A DNA stretch of 61,182 bases from Pontibacter silvestris (GTDB lineage Bacteria; Bacteroidota; Bacteroidia; Cytophagales; Hymenobacteraceae), in assembly GCF_020907275.1 (NCBI RefSeq), contig NZ_JAJJWI010000023.1, positions 1-61,182 on the forward strand. Direction: 5' to 3'. Position numbers and translations under genes: made by a program. The notes below the pieces were generated by a model. The model was not told the DNA's origin. It worked only from the letters and a program-made list of their open reading frames with translations, and did not search any database. This document shows, in pieces, positions 36,959 through 44,896 of this stretch. Position 1 is the stretch's first letter. Every line of letters starts with the position of its first letter.

Positions 36959-38284
36959 TTAATAGTGGCACTTAGAACACTCTGTACCACCATTTGATGC
37001 CACCGTAAACGCACCTTTAGAGGAAGCTTCATGCAGCTTCACAAGGTTATCGTAATAAGCGTTTCCTTCTGTGTTAAGAGGAGTTTCGCGGTGACAATTA
37101 ATACACCAGCCCATTGTTAGTGGAGAATACTGGTAAACCACATCCATTTCCTGGATCGGACCATGGCAGGTCTGGCACTCGATACCACCAACTTGCGTGT
37201 GCTGTGAGTGGTTAAAGTAAGCTAAGTCAGGCAGGTTGTGAATACGCACCCATTCAATTGGTCTGTTTCGCTCTACAGCTCTGTATATCTTCTGAATCTC
37301 TGGCGATTCTGTTTTAATCTGGCTGTGGCAGTTCATACAAATGTTCGCAGAAGGAATACTTGCACTCCTACTCTTATATACTGTTGTATGGCAGTAATTA
37401 CAGTTAATCTGATTATCACCAGCGTGTATTTTGTGAGAGAAAGCGATCGGCTGCCTTGGCTGATAACCTTGCTGAATACCAACACCCATTACTTTATCTA
37501 AAGACAGATCAAGTAAAACAACCACAAAAATCAGCACAACCAGTGTGCGTACAGCTTTTGACTTATAGATTTTAGAAAGGTCAAAGCGCTGGTTAACTAT
37601 TTCAGCATCATATGCATCTAACTGGCGATTCTTGTTCAGATAGTTCTTCAGCACAGAAGATATCAGCAACAGCGTCACCACCAATACGATAAGCACTATA
37701 ATCAGCACTACCAGAATTATATCTAGGTAGCCTCCTACAGCGCCAACAGCATCCTGGCCTACATTCTCGCCTGCCACGGCACCTTCAGGTCCAGCAGCCG
37801 GCGCCTGCGCCACACCTTGCCCTGATTCAATAAAAGCCAGGATAGACTTTACTTCATCATCAGAAAAAGCAAAAGAAGGCATTGCCTGCTTATTGTACTC
37901 ATTATAAACAGCAACTGCTTCCGCATCGCCTGACTGAACAAGAGACTGCGAGTTCTTTATCCAGCGTAATAACCATGCCTCATCATGCCTTTCAGTTACC
38001 CCTTGCAAACCAGGGCCTACTACTACATCGCTACCAGCAGAGTGGCACGCAGCACAGTTGTTTTTAAATAATGCTTCACCTGCGTCAAGTACTGCAGGAT
38101 CTGCCGCTGCACCAGCTTCTGATGCGCCTTCTGTAGCCCCAGGCTCCACTCCTCTTGTAGCCACTTCTGCCTGCTCGCTAGCTCCCTGGGCAAAGGCACC
38201 AAATGAAACTATAAAAGATAGCAGAAAGGCGAAGAAAATGTTGTGTTTGGTTTTAAGTATACAGCTAATCATAGCCAAGATCAC
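36959..38284 (-). CDS. actA: Alternative complex III multiheme cytochrome c subunit ActA, with an extra N-terminal cytochrome domain
   Basis: 441 residues. After a signal-like segment (about 15-32) comes a class I cytochrome c domain with CAACH (77-81) and a Met ligand in QAMPSF (Met135), then two TM helices (about 187-212 and 244-262) and the family's pentaheme domain with CxxCH at 295, 316, 370, 394 and 436. That gives six heme sites in one protein. A second in-frame ATG lies at codon 5. First gene of the operon, 40-odd nt from the promoter. Confidence 0.94.
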   Translation of the reverse strand: MILAMISCILKTKHNIFFAFLLSFIVSFGAFAQGASEQAEVATRGVEPGATEGASEAGAAADPAVLDAGEALFKNNCAACHSAGSDVVVGPGLQGVTERHDEAWLLRWIKNSQSLVQSGDAEAVAVYNEYNKQAMPSFAFSDDEVKSILAFIESGQGVAQAPAAGPEGAVAGENVGQDAVGAVGGYLDIILVVLIIVLIVLVVTLLLISSVLKNYLNKNRQLDAYDAEIVNQRFDLSKIYKSKAVRTLVVLIFVVVLLDLSLDKVMGVGIQQGYQPRQPIAFSHKIHAGDNQINCNYCHTTVYKSRSASIPSANICMNCHSQIKTESPEIQKIYRAVERNRPIEWVRIHNLPDLAYFNHSQHTQVGGIECQTCHGPIQEMDVVYQYSPLTMGWCINCHRETPLNTEGNAYYDNLVKLHEASSKGAFTVASNGGTECSKCHY

Positions 38285-38325
38285 TTGTGTTTAGTATATG
38301 TATATGGTGAAATTACTTACGGGCA

Positions 38326-38356
38326 CAAATCTACTATGCGAATTTCATTAATCAAA
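38326..38356 (-). promoter_or_regulatory. Promoter for the act-cta respiratory operon
   Basis: Minus-strand TTTG (38353-38356), 19 nt, then TAGATTTG (38326-38333), an exact match to the Bacteroidota consensus. Transcription would start about 35 nt before the actA ATG. No other promoter this good is visible in the following 24 kb of same-direction genes. Confidence 0.75.
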
Positions 38357-38730
38357 TAGAATAAGTGTATTTTTGGACTTGCACCTTAAGGCAGCTTTAA
38401 AGATGTTTAAATATGAGCAAAAACGCTATTTTAAGCATTTTAGAGGCTTTTTATTTAGAATGAATTTAAATAAGATCTTGCTCTTCATCTTTCTTTCCGT
38501 CCTATTTTTATTATAATTTTTTATAATATATTCAAATCAGAATACAAGTTAAATATTCCGCATTACAAGCTTTCATGTTCAAACACAGGTAAAAAGTTTC
38601 TTTTTAAAATACAGTTATAATTTGATTAAGTATATTGCCTCTGCTACTTTAAATATATTATAACCTTGATTTACCTCTTGTTACTTCCTCGGAATCAATC
38701 ATAAAGGGCAAAATAATATCACCCGATATA

Positions 38731-38762
38731 TTTGCTTTAGTAGATACAAACTATTAAATTTG
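38731..38762 (+). promoter_or_regulatory. Promoter for rpsF-rpsR-rplI
   Basis: TTTG (38731-38734), 20 nt, TAAATTTG (38755-38762): perfect match to the Bacteroidota consensus, 31 nt before the rpsF ATG. Confidence 0.8.
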
Positions 38763-38793
38763 CACCCTAAAATAAATTTATAATTCGAACCGA

Positions 38794-39162
38794 ATGGAAT
38801 TGAGAAATTACGAAACGGTCTTTATTCTGACTCCGTTGTTGAACGACGCTCAGATGCAAGAAACGGTCGAGAAGTTCAGACAGGTGCTTAAGGAAAATGG
38901 CGCCGACATTATTCACGAAGAAAACTGGGGTCTTCGTAAACTAGCTTACCCAATCCAGAAGAAGTCAACTGGTTTCTATCACCTTGTAGAATTCAAGGCA
39001 GAGACTTCTATTGTTGACGCGCTTGAGCTGGCTTACCGCCGTGACGAAAAAGTTGTTCGTTTCTTAACTACTGTTCTTGACAAGCACGCAGTGGCTTACA
39101 ACGAGCGCAGAAGAAACGGGGAGTTCAAATCACAAGCTAAAAAAGAGGAGGTTAAAGGATAA
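38794..39162 (+). CDS. rpsF: 30S ribosomal protein S6
   Basis: 122 residues with the S6 fold opening (MELRNYETVFILTPLL) and the ENWGLRKLAYPIQKKSTGFY core; binds S18 on the 30S platform. Its TAA overlaps the rpsR ATG by one base (TAATG), matching the S6-S18 partnership. First gene of the operon. Confidence 0.98.
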   Translation: MELRNYETVFILTPLLNDAQMQETVEKFRQVLKENGADIIHEENWGLRKLAYPIQKKSTGFYHLVEFKAETSIVDALELAYRRDEKVVRFLTTVLDKHAVAYNERRRNGEFKSQAKKEEVKG

Positions 39163-39413
39163 TGAGCTTAGTTAACGAAAGAGTACACAAACAAGAGAAT
39201 CGTCAGAAATACTGCCGTTTCAAGAAAAGCGGTATCAAGTATATCGACTATAAGGATGGTAACTTTCTGCTGAAGTTTGTGAACGAGCAGGGCAAGATCC
39301 TTCCAAGAAGACTTACAGGCACTAGCCTTAAGTTTCAGCGTAAAGTGTCTCAGGCTGTTGCCAGAGCAAGACACCTTGCCATTTTACCTTATGTAACAGA
39401 TTCTTTAAAATAA
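39162..39413 (+). CDS. rpsR: 30S ribosomal protein S18
   Basis: 83 residues, normal for S18. The KYCRFKKSGIKYIDYKD head and LTGTSLKFQRKVSQAVARARHLA core are characteristic. Only one cysteine remains in the head, so it is the zinc-free form. Coupled to rpsF, 12 nt before rplI. Confidence 0.98.
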   Translation: MSLVNERVHKQENRQKYCRFKKSGIKYIDYKDGNFLLKFVNEQGKILPRRLTGTSLKFQRKVSQAVARARHLAILPYVTDSLK

Positions 39414-39425
39414 GGAGGGCTTAAC

Positions 39426-39869
39426 ATGGAAGTAATACTTAAAGATGACGTTAAAGGCTTAGGCTACAAAAACGATACAGTAACAGTTAAGCCAGGATAC
39501 GGCCGTAACTACCTTATTCCACAAGGGTTAGCAGTTATCGCCAGCGTTTCTAACAAGAAAGTAGTGGCTGAGAATATCCGCCAGGCTGCTCATAAAGCTG
39601 AGAAAATCAAAAACGACGCACAGGAGTTGGCCAACAACATCGGTGGCGTAGTATTGGATATTCCTGCTAAAGTAGGTGAGACTGGAAGAATCTTCGGTTC
39701 TGTAACTACACTTCAACTTTCTGATGCCCTGAAGGCAAAAGGATATGATGTAGACCGTAAGCGTATCTCTTTCGATCAGGATGTGAAAACAGCCGGCGAG
39801 TATACTGCTACGCTTAACCTGCACAAAGAAGTGAAGCACCAGGTACGTTTTAACGTGGTTGCTGAATAG
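39426..39869 (+). CDS. rplI: 50S ribosomal protein L9
   Basis: 147 residues: N-terminal L9 domain (MEVILKDDVKGLGYKND, then VKPGYGRNYLIPQGLA), a connecting helix and the C-terminal domain. Preceded by AGGAGGG (about 39413-39419), a rare clear Shine-Dalgarno sequence in this window. Last gene of the operon before a terminator. Confidence 0.98.
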   Translation: MEVILKDDVKGLGYKNDTVTVKPGYGRNYLIPQGLAVIASVSNKKVVAENIRQAAHKAEKIKNDAQELANNIGGVVLDIPAKVGETGRIFGSVTTLQLSDALKAKGYDVDRKRISFDQDVKTAGEYTATLNLHKEVKHQVRFNVVAE

Positions 39870-39891
39870 TTCTAACATTAGAATGTATTCT

Positions 39892-39927
39892 AAAAGCGCC
39901 CTGCCCACAGCAGGGCGCTTTTGTTTT
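39892..39927 (+). terminator. Terminator after rplI
   Basis: 13-bp GC-rich stem, AAAAGCGCCCTGC against GCAGGGCGCTTTT, 5-nt loop, then TGTTTTT. Strong intrinsic terminator of the ribosomal operon. Confidence 0.9.
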
Positions 39928-39965
39928 TACCTAGCATAACAACAGAAAGCACACATATAAATTAC

Positions 39966-40943
39966 ATGTTCCGCACAGAAGTACAAGTAGCTCCATCAGG
40001 ATTAGCCTTAGGTTTACAAGATAATGTCGTTACAATAGGCTCCTGTTTTGCAGATGTTATTGGCACTAAACTTCAACAGCATAAAGTTGATGTACTTGTT
40101 AACCCCTTCGGCACCATCTTCAATCCTGTATCTGTTAGCCTGCTTTTAAAGGCAGCATCGGGCCAGCCTTATGATTTTGAACAGCACTTAGTGCAGAACA
40201 ATGGAATCTGGTATGCCTATGATTTACATTCTTCCTTCTCCTCGCCTTCTAAAGACGATTTGATAGCACAGATACAGCAGCGCCTTCAAACTACCAGTGA
40301 AGCACTGCAGCAAGCTTCTCTGCTGATTATCACATTGGGAACAGCACTAGCTTATAAACTGAATACAACAGGTGCCGTAGTAGCCAACTGCCATAAATTG
40401 CCTTCAAAAAACTTTACCCGTACACTGCTCTCGTCTGAAGAAATAATTCTGGCTTTTGAAGACATGTACAGTCTGCTTAAGATGATCAACCCTCAACTGA
40501 GAGTGCTGCTAACTGTAAGCCCGGTACGCCACATCAAAGAGACAATAGAGATGAACAGCGTAAGCAAATCTGTGCTTCGTGTGATGTGCCATCAGCTAAC
40601 GCAACTGCATGAAGACGTACTATACTTTCCGGCTTATGAAATTATGCTGGACGACCTGCGCGATTACCGCTTTTACAAGCACGACATGTTGCACCCAACT
40701 GAAACGGCAGAAGACTATATCTGGCAAAAGTTCATAGCCGCTTATTATGATAAGGAGTTTAGCCAATTTACCCAGGACTGGGAAAAAGTGCAGCGGGCAC
40801 TAACGCACAGGGCTTTTCACCCTGCTTCCGAAGCACACCAAACTTTTCTTAGGCGCGCCTTAAAGCAGCTGCAACAGCTGGAGCAAAAGTACAAAATAAG
40901 CACAGCGGCTGAAGCCGCGCAGTTTAAAGCACAGCTGCAGTAA
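39966..40943 (+). CDS. GSCFA-domain protein
   Basis: 325 residues from the ATG at 39966 (MFRTEVQVAPSG); the frame is open further back into the rplI terminator, which argues against an earlier start. The defining TIGSCFAD motif (about residues 22-29) is followed by NPFGTIFNP, TVSPVRHIK and a C-terminal KHDMLHPTETAEDYIW, all typical of the GSCFA family (SGNH-hydrolase-like fold, substrate unknown). No signal peptide, so cytoplasmic. Confidence 0.88.
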   Translation: MFRTEVQVAPSGLALGLQDNVVTIGSCFADVIGTKLQQHKVDVLVNPFGTIFNPVSVSLLLKAASGQPYDFEQHLVQNNGIWYAYDLHSSFSSPSKDDLIAQIQQRLQTTSEALQQASLLIITLGTALAYKLNTTGAVVANCHKLPSKNFTRTLLSSEEIILAFEDMYSLLKMINPQLRVLLTVSPVRHIKETIEMNSVSKSVLRVMCHQLTQLHEDVLYFPAYEIMLDDLRDYRFYKHDMLHPTETAEDYIWQKFIAAYYDKEFSQFTQDWEKVQRALTHRAFHPASEAHQTFLRRALKQLQQLEQKYKISTAAEAAQFKAQLQ

Positions 40944-41146
40944 TAACCTGTGCTTCAGTATCGTCCCAATCAGCCACATACTTTTATCTGACTTGCCCGT
41001 AGAAAATTATATGTCAGACACCAGATTACAGCACTTCTGAACCAATAGCTTGTATGTATAACACGGTTCAACTTAGAGCTTTAAAGAACATTTCCTTAAT
41101 TCAAACAAGCTACTGCCAATATCTAGTGTCTATTATCTAATAAACT

Positions 41147-43213
41147 ATGACTGAAGAAAAGAAACCAAACCGCCTGATACACGAAAGTAGCCCTTACCTG
41201 CTGCAACACGCCTACAACCCTGTAGACTGGTACCCATGGGGAGAGCAGGCACTGCAAAGGGCAAAGGCGGAGAATAAACCTATTATTGTAAGCATTGGCT
41301 ATGCTGCCTGCCACTGGTGCCACGTAATGGAGCATCAGTCTTTTGAGCATGAGAAAGTAGCTCAGGTAATGAATGAGCATTTTGTGTGCGTTAAGGTAGA
41401 CAGGGAAGAGCGCCCTGATGTAGATGCTGTTTACATGGATGCCTTACATGCAATGGGTCTGCAGGGTGGGTGGCCCTTAAACATGTTTCTTAACTCCGAT
41501 GCCAAGCCTTTTTACGGCGGCACTTATTTCCAGCCGCAGCAGTGGGTTAACCTGTTAATAAACATTGCAGATGTATATAAGAAGAACAGAGAAGAACTGG
41601 ATAATTCTGCGGAACAGTTTGCAGCCCACCTTAACCGAAGCGAGCTGGAGAAATACGGTTTAAGTAAAAGCAACTTTCATATACGTGAAGAAGACCTGAG
41701 ACTGATAGGCTACAACCTCAGTACTAAGTTTGACAAAGAAAAAGGAGGCATAGGCCAGGCACCTAAATTTCCGATGCCAACCGATTATCTCTTCCTGCTC
41801 CGCTACTATAGTCACACTAACGACCAGTCTATTCTTAGCCAGGTAAACCTTACCCTGCGGGAAATGGCTTATGGAGGCATCTACGACCAGGTTGGCGGTG
41901 GCTTTGCCCGTTACTCTGTAGATGCAGAATGGCTTGTACCTCACTTTGAGAAAATGCTGTATGATAACGGCCAATTAGTAAGCCTTTACTCCGAAGCTTA
42001 CCAGCTAACGAAAGACCCGCTTTACAAAGATGTGGTTTACGAAACTGTTGCTTTTGTAGAACGCGAACTTATGAGAGCCGGAGGCGGGTTCTACTCCTCC
42101 CTAGATGCAGACAGTGAGGGCGAAGAAGGCAGGTTTTACACTTTTACCAAAGAAGAGCTACAGGACATACTGCAGGACGAGGAACCGCTGTTTTCCAAAT
42201 ACTATCATGCCACAGCAGCCGGCAATTTTGAGCACGGCCGCAATATACTGCACCGCCGCATCTCTAATGAGAAGTTTGCACAGGAAAACCAGTTAGAGTT
42301 GGAAGTGCTGGAAGAAATGGTGAAGGGTTGGAAAGATAAACTGATGGCTGTACGCGCGAACCGTATTCGCCCTGGCACCGATGACAAGATTCTGTGTTCC
42401 TGGAATGCACTGATGCTGAAAGGCCTTGCTGATGCCTATTATGCTTTCGAAAACAAGCACTTCCTGGAATTAGCAGTAGATAGTGCCAATTTCATTCTTG
42501 ACAACATGACACATGGTGAAAAACTGTTTCATAACTACAAAGAAGGAAAAGCAACCATAGACGGCTTTCTGGATGATTATGCACTGCTGATACGAGCGCT
42601 CACCAGGTTGTATGAGATCACTTTTGATGAACAATGGCTACAGAGAGCAAAAGCTCTGACTGATTATACCTTGGAGCATTTTTTTGACGAAAAAGAGAAC
42701 ATGTTCTTCTTTACCGATAACAGCTCAGAAAAACTTATTGCCAGAAAAAAAGAGGTTATGGACAACGTTATACCGTCTTCTAACTCCGTGATGGCAAGCA
42801 ACCTGCACTTCCTGGGGCTGTACTTCAATGAAGAACGGTATCAGCAGCTTTCAGATGAAATGCTGAGTAGGATGACTGATCTGATCATTAAAGAACCTTC
42901 CTTCCTGAGCAACTGGGCTTCCCTTTACTTCCACAAGCTAACTCCAACCGCAGAGGTGGCTATAGTAGGAGAAGAAGCTGCCGAAACAAGAGCAGAGGTT
43001 AGCGCCTTTTATTTGCCAAACATCCTTTTTGCTGGTACCACAGGTAAAAGCAACCTGCCCCTGCTTCAGGATAGAACTGCTATAAACAATAAAACAACTA
43101 TTTATGTCTGCTACAACAAAACCTGCCAATTACCTGTGCAAACAGCAGCAGAAGCACTCAAACAACTTAAAGACAGGGCACAACAGCCAACGAGTAAGTT
43201 CCCTTCGCTTTGA
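41147..43213 (+). CDS. Thioredoxin-domain protein, DUF255 / SPATA20-YyaL family
   Basis: 688 residues: an N-terminal thioredoxin-like domain with ACHWCHVM (CHWC at 55-58) and GGWPLNMFL, followed by an alpha/alpha toroid region resembling the N-acylglucosamine epimerase/cellobiose epimerase fold (KFPMPTDYLFLLRYY, FYSSLDADSEGEEGRFY). No signal peptide. The family is widespread but its reaction is not established. Monocistronic between GSCFA and a terminator. Confidence 0.92.
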   Translation: MTEEKKPNRLIHESSPYLLQHAYNPVDWYPWGEQALQRAKAENKPIIVSIGYAACHWCHVMEHQSFEHEKVAQVMNEHFVCVKVDREERPDVDAVYMDALHAMGLQGGWPLNMFLNSDAKPFYGGTYFQPQQWVNLLINIADVYKKNREELDNSAEQFAAHLNRSELEKYGLSKSNFHIREEDLRLIGYNLSTKFDKEKGGIGQAPKFPMPTDYLFLLRYYSHTNDQSILSQVNLTLREMAYGGIYDQVGGGFARYSVDAEWLVPHFEKMLYDNGQLVSLYSEAYQLTKDPLYKDVVYETVAFVERELMRAGGGFYSSLDADSEGEEGRFYTFTKEELQDILQDEEPLFSKYYHATAAGNFEHGRNILHRRISNEKFAQENQLELEVLEEMVKGWKDKLMAVRANRIRPGTDDKILCSWNALMLKGLADAYYAFENKHFLELAVDSANFILDNMTHGEKLFHNYKEGKATIDGFLDDYALLIRALTRLYEITFDEQWLQRAKALTDYTLEHFFDEKENMFFFTDNSSEKLIARKKEVMDNVIPSSNSVMASNLHFLGLYFNEERYQQLSDEMLSRMTDLIIKEPSFLSNWASLYFHKLTPTAEVAIVGEEAAETRAEVSAFYLPNILFAGTTGKSNLPLLQDRTAINNKTTIYVCYNKTCQLPVQTAAEALKQLKDRAQQPTSKFPSL

Positions 43214-43238
43214 TAGAAAATAAGCAATAGTCCATGCC

Positions 43239-43274
43239 CCTACAGGATACTTGCCTGTATCCTGTAGGCTTTTA
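43239..43274 (+). terminator. Terminator after the DUF255 gene
   Basis: Perfect 12-bp stem, CCTACAGGATAC against GTATCCTGTAGG, 6-nt loop, followed by CTTTT. Lies between convergent genes. Confidence 0.75.
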
Positions 43275-43282
43275 AATAACGC

Positions 43283-44545
43283 TTAGAAATAAGAGTTTTC
43301 TGTTATCCACTCCACTCCTGCTTTATACAGCGCAATAGCCAGATTAATCCGGTTATCAAAATCTTTATTACCCGTAAAGCCCTGCTCTGTATATTGCTGA
43401 ATAAGCCTCAGGTTGTCTTCCAGATGTAAGGGCACAACGTTATCGTCAGATTCTGCCCTGTAAGCAACAAAGGCTTCGGCATCTGCATCAAACGCCTGAG
43501 TAGCATAGGTTCCATCAAGTTGCCGGGCCGCACACAGAATACCACTTGCCTTAGCTAAAGATGGTGCTAATGTTCCTTCCAATCCTCTTTTTAGAATGAT
43601 AACACCAGAAAAACCAGCCATATCAGCCAGCTTAATCATTTTCTCCATGTAAGTAATATGAAAGACAGAAGTAATCAGGATCTTTGCCTTACATGGGTTT
43701 AGCACTTTCTCTAATGTAGCCAGAAAAGGACGTTTAAAGATAAGCCTTCTCCGCTCTACCCATTCGTCTAAAGCAGGTGATAGTACTTCCTGATCCAACG
43801 CCCACCCAAACAAGGGTGCTTCTTCTATAAGATCATGATTGCTTTGGAGAAACTTTCCGTTTAAAGCTCTGTAAATATCCAAGGTATTAAGTGAAAGTTT
43901 AGGACCAGCAGACCTGCCCATACTTACAATGACAGGATATCCGGCTTTTTGTAAGGCTTTCGCTAACAGCGGCGTAATCATGTAAGAGTGCTCTACACCA
44001 TCAAAAGGCTCGGCTAACTGTATAGCAGATTTAGTAACTGGAACAGTATCATGAAAACCAGGTTTGAATGTAAGGTTAGCAGCGGCCATCAGCCCCTGGT
44101 ATTCTTCGTCCGATTCATAGCGTATGCGAAGCATGCTGGCTGCCATTCCTCTAAAAGTCTCTCCCGGCAAATCAGAAAACATGTAATTTCCCAGTTTCTG
44201 CGCTTCACTTACTGTCAGAAATTCTTTTCTGAGCAGCTTTACACCTATCTCTTGCATATCCTCTGGTGAATCGGCACAGAGGCTGTCATAGAGTTGCTCT
44301 TCATGATAAAAAGATGCTCCAGTTCCGTCGCGCAGTAACTGTTGTTCCTTCTCGGTAGGTCCTTTTGCCATTAAAGCTCCATAAAAAGCCCCCTTCTGAA
44401 TGGGCACAACATCACCACTTCTTACATACTTTATAATTTCATCTAAAAGAAAATCAGTTAAAGGTTTACTGCCATGCTTCCCTATACCGATTACCTTTAT
44501 GCCCTGTAACAGCGGGTTATCCTGCAATGTAAAAGCTGAATCCAT
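43283..44545 (-). CDS. Probable TrpD2-like / anthranilate phosphoribosyltransferase-family protein
   Basis: 420 residues without TM or signal segments. The segment IKVIGIGKHGSKPLTDFLLDEI, the KGAFYGALMAKGPTEKE helix region and VEHSYMITPLLAKALQKAGYPVIVSMGR resemble the TrpD/TrpD2 (YbiB) glycosyltransferase-family 3 fold. The classical GTGGD phosphoribosyl-diphosphate loop is not evident, and no trp genes are nearby, so true anthranilate phosphoribosyltransferase activity is unlikely; TrpD2 proteins bind nucleic acid in E. coli. Family assignment is by motif recognition only. Confidence 0.5.
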   Translation of the reverse strand: MDSAFTLQDNPLLQGIKVIGIGKHGSKPLTDFLLDEIIKYVRSGDVVPIQKGAFYGALMAKGPTEKEQQLLRDGTGASFYHEEQLYDSLCADSPEDMQEIGVKLLRKEFLTVSEAQKLGNYMFSDLPGETFRGMAASMLRIRYESDEEYQGLMAAANLTFKPGFHDTVPVTKSAIQLAEPFDGVEHSYMITPLLAKALQKAGYPVIVSMGRSAGPKLSLNTLDIYRALNGKFLQSNHDLIEEAPLFGWALDQEVLSPALDEWVERRRLIFKRPFLATLEKVLNPCKAKILITSVFHITYMEKMIKLADMAGFSGVIILKRGLEGTLAPSLAKASGILCAARQLDGTYATQAFDADAEAFVAYRAESDDNVVPLHLEDNLRLIQQYTEQGFTGNKDFDNRINLAIALYKAGVEWITENSYF

Positions 44546-44896
44546 ATTATAATTATTGAAATTCTTTACTATGCTTCTATAAATGCTTTTCCTTATAGAA
44601 TCATTCCTGGCAAGGTATTTATCTTATAACCGCCGTTCAATAATAGACAATATATTTTAAGAAACTGATCACAAAACCTCTATTCTATATTATCTTGTTT
44701 AATAACAGGTGCCAAATATTGCGTAAACAAACAATACACGACCACATGAGTCAGTACAAATCAATTATAACTTAGACATTTAAAGCTTGTTTTTTGAATT
44801 GGGACAACATCCCCTCCGATAACAATTGCCTTAATCAGCTTTTTTCCCCAGTTTTACCAGATTAAGAAAATCACACCTAACAACATCTAACGTAAC
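44546..44896. other. Intergenic region between divergent TrpD2-like and M14 peptidase genes
   Basis: 351 bp. It must hold promoters for both genes, but I found no exact TAnnTTTG box on either strand. No credible coding frame or strong hairpin seen. Confidence 0.5.

Larger units (their letters stand above)
38285..38793. other. Intergenic region between divergent actA and rpsF
   Basis: 509 bp, strongly AT-rich, carrying the two promoters listed separately at its ends (38326-38356 for act, 38731-38762 for rpsF). The roughly 370 bp between them hold no credible coding frame or hairpin that I can see. Confidence 0.7.

Noticed and set aside
36919..37032. Longer N-terminus of actB
   Set aside because: Would overlap actA by 74 nt and adds a basic non-conserved extension before the family start MQDRIKYWKG.
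39921..39965. Upstream TTG start for the GSCFA protein
   Set aside because: It lies inside the rplI terminator; the ATG at 39966 gives the family-typical N-terminus.
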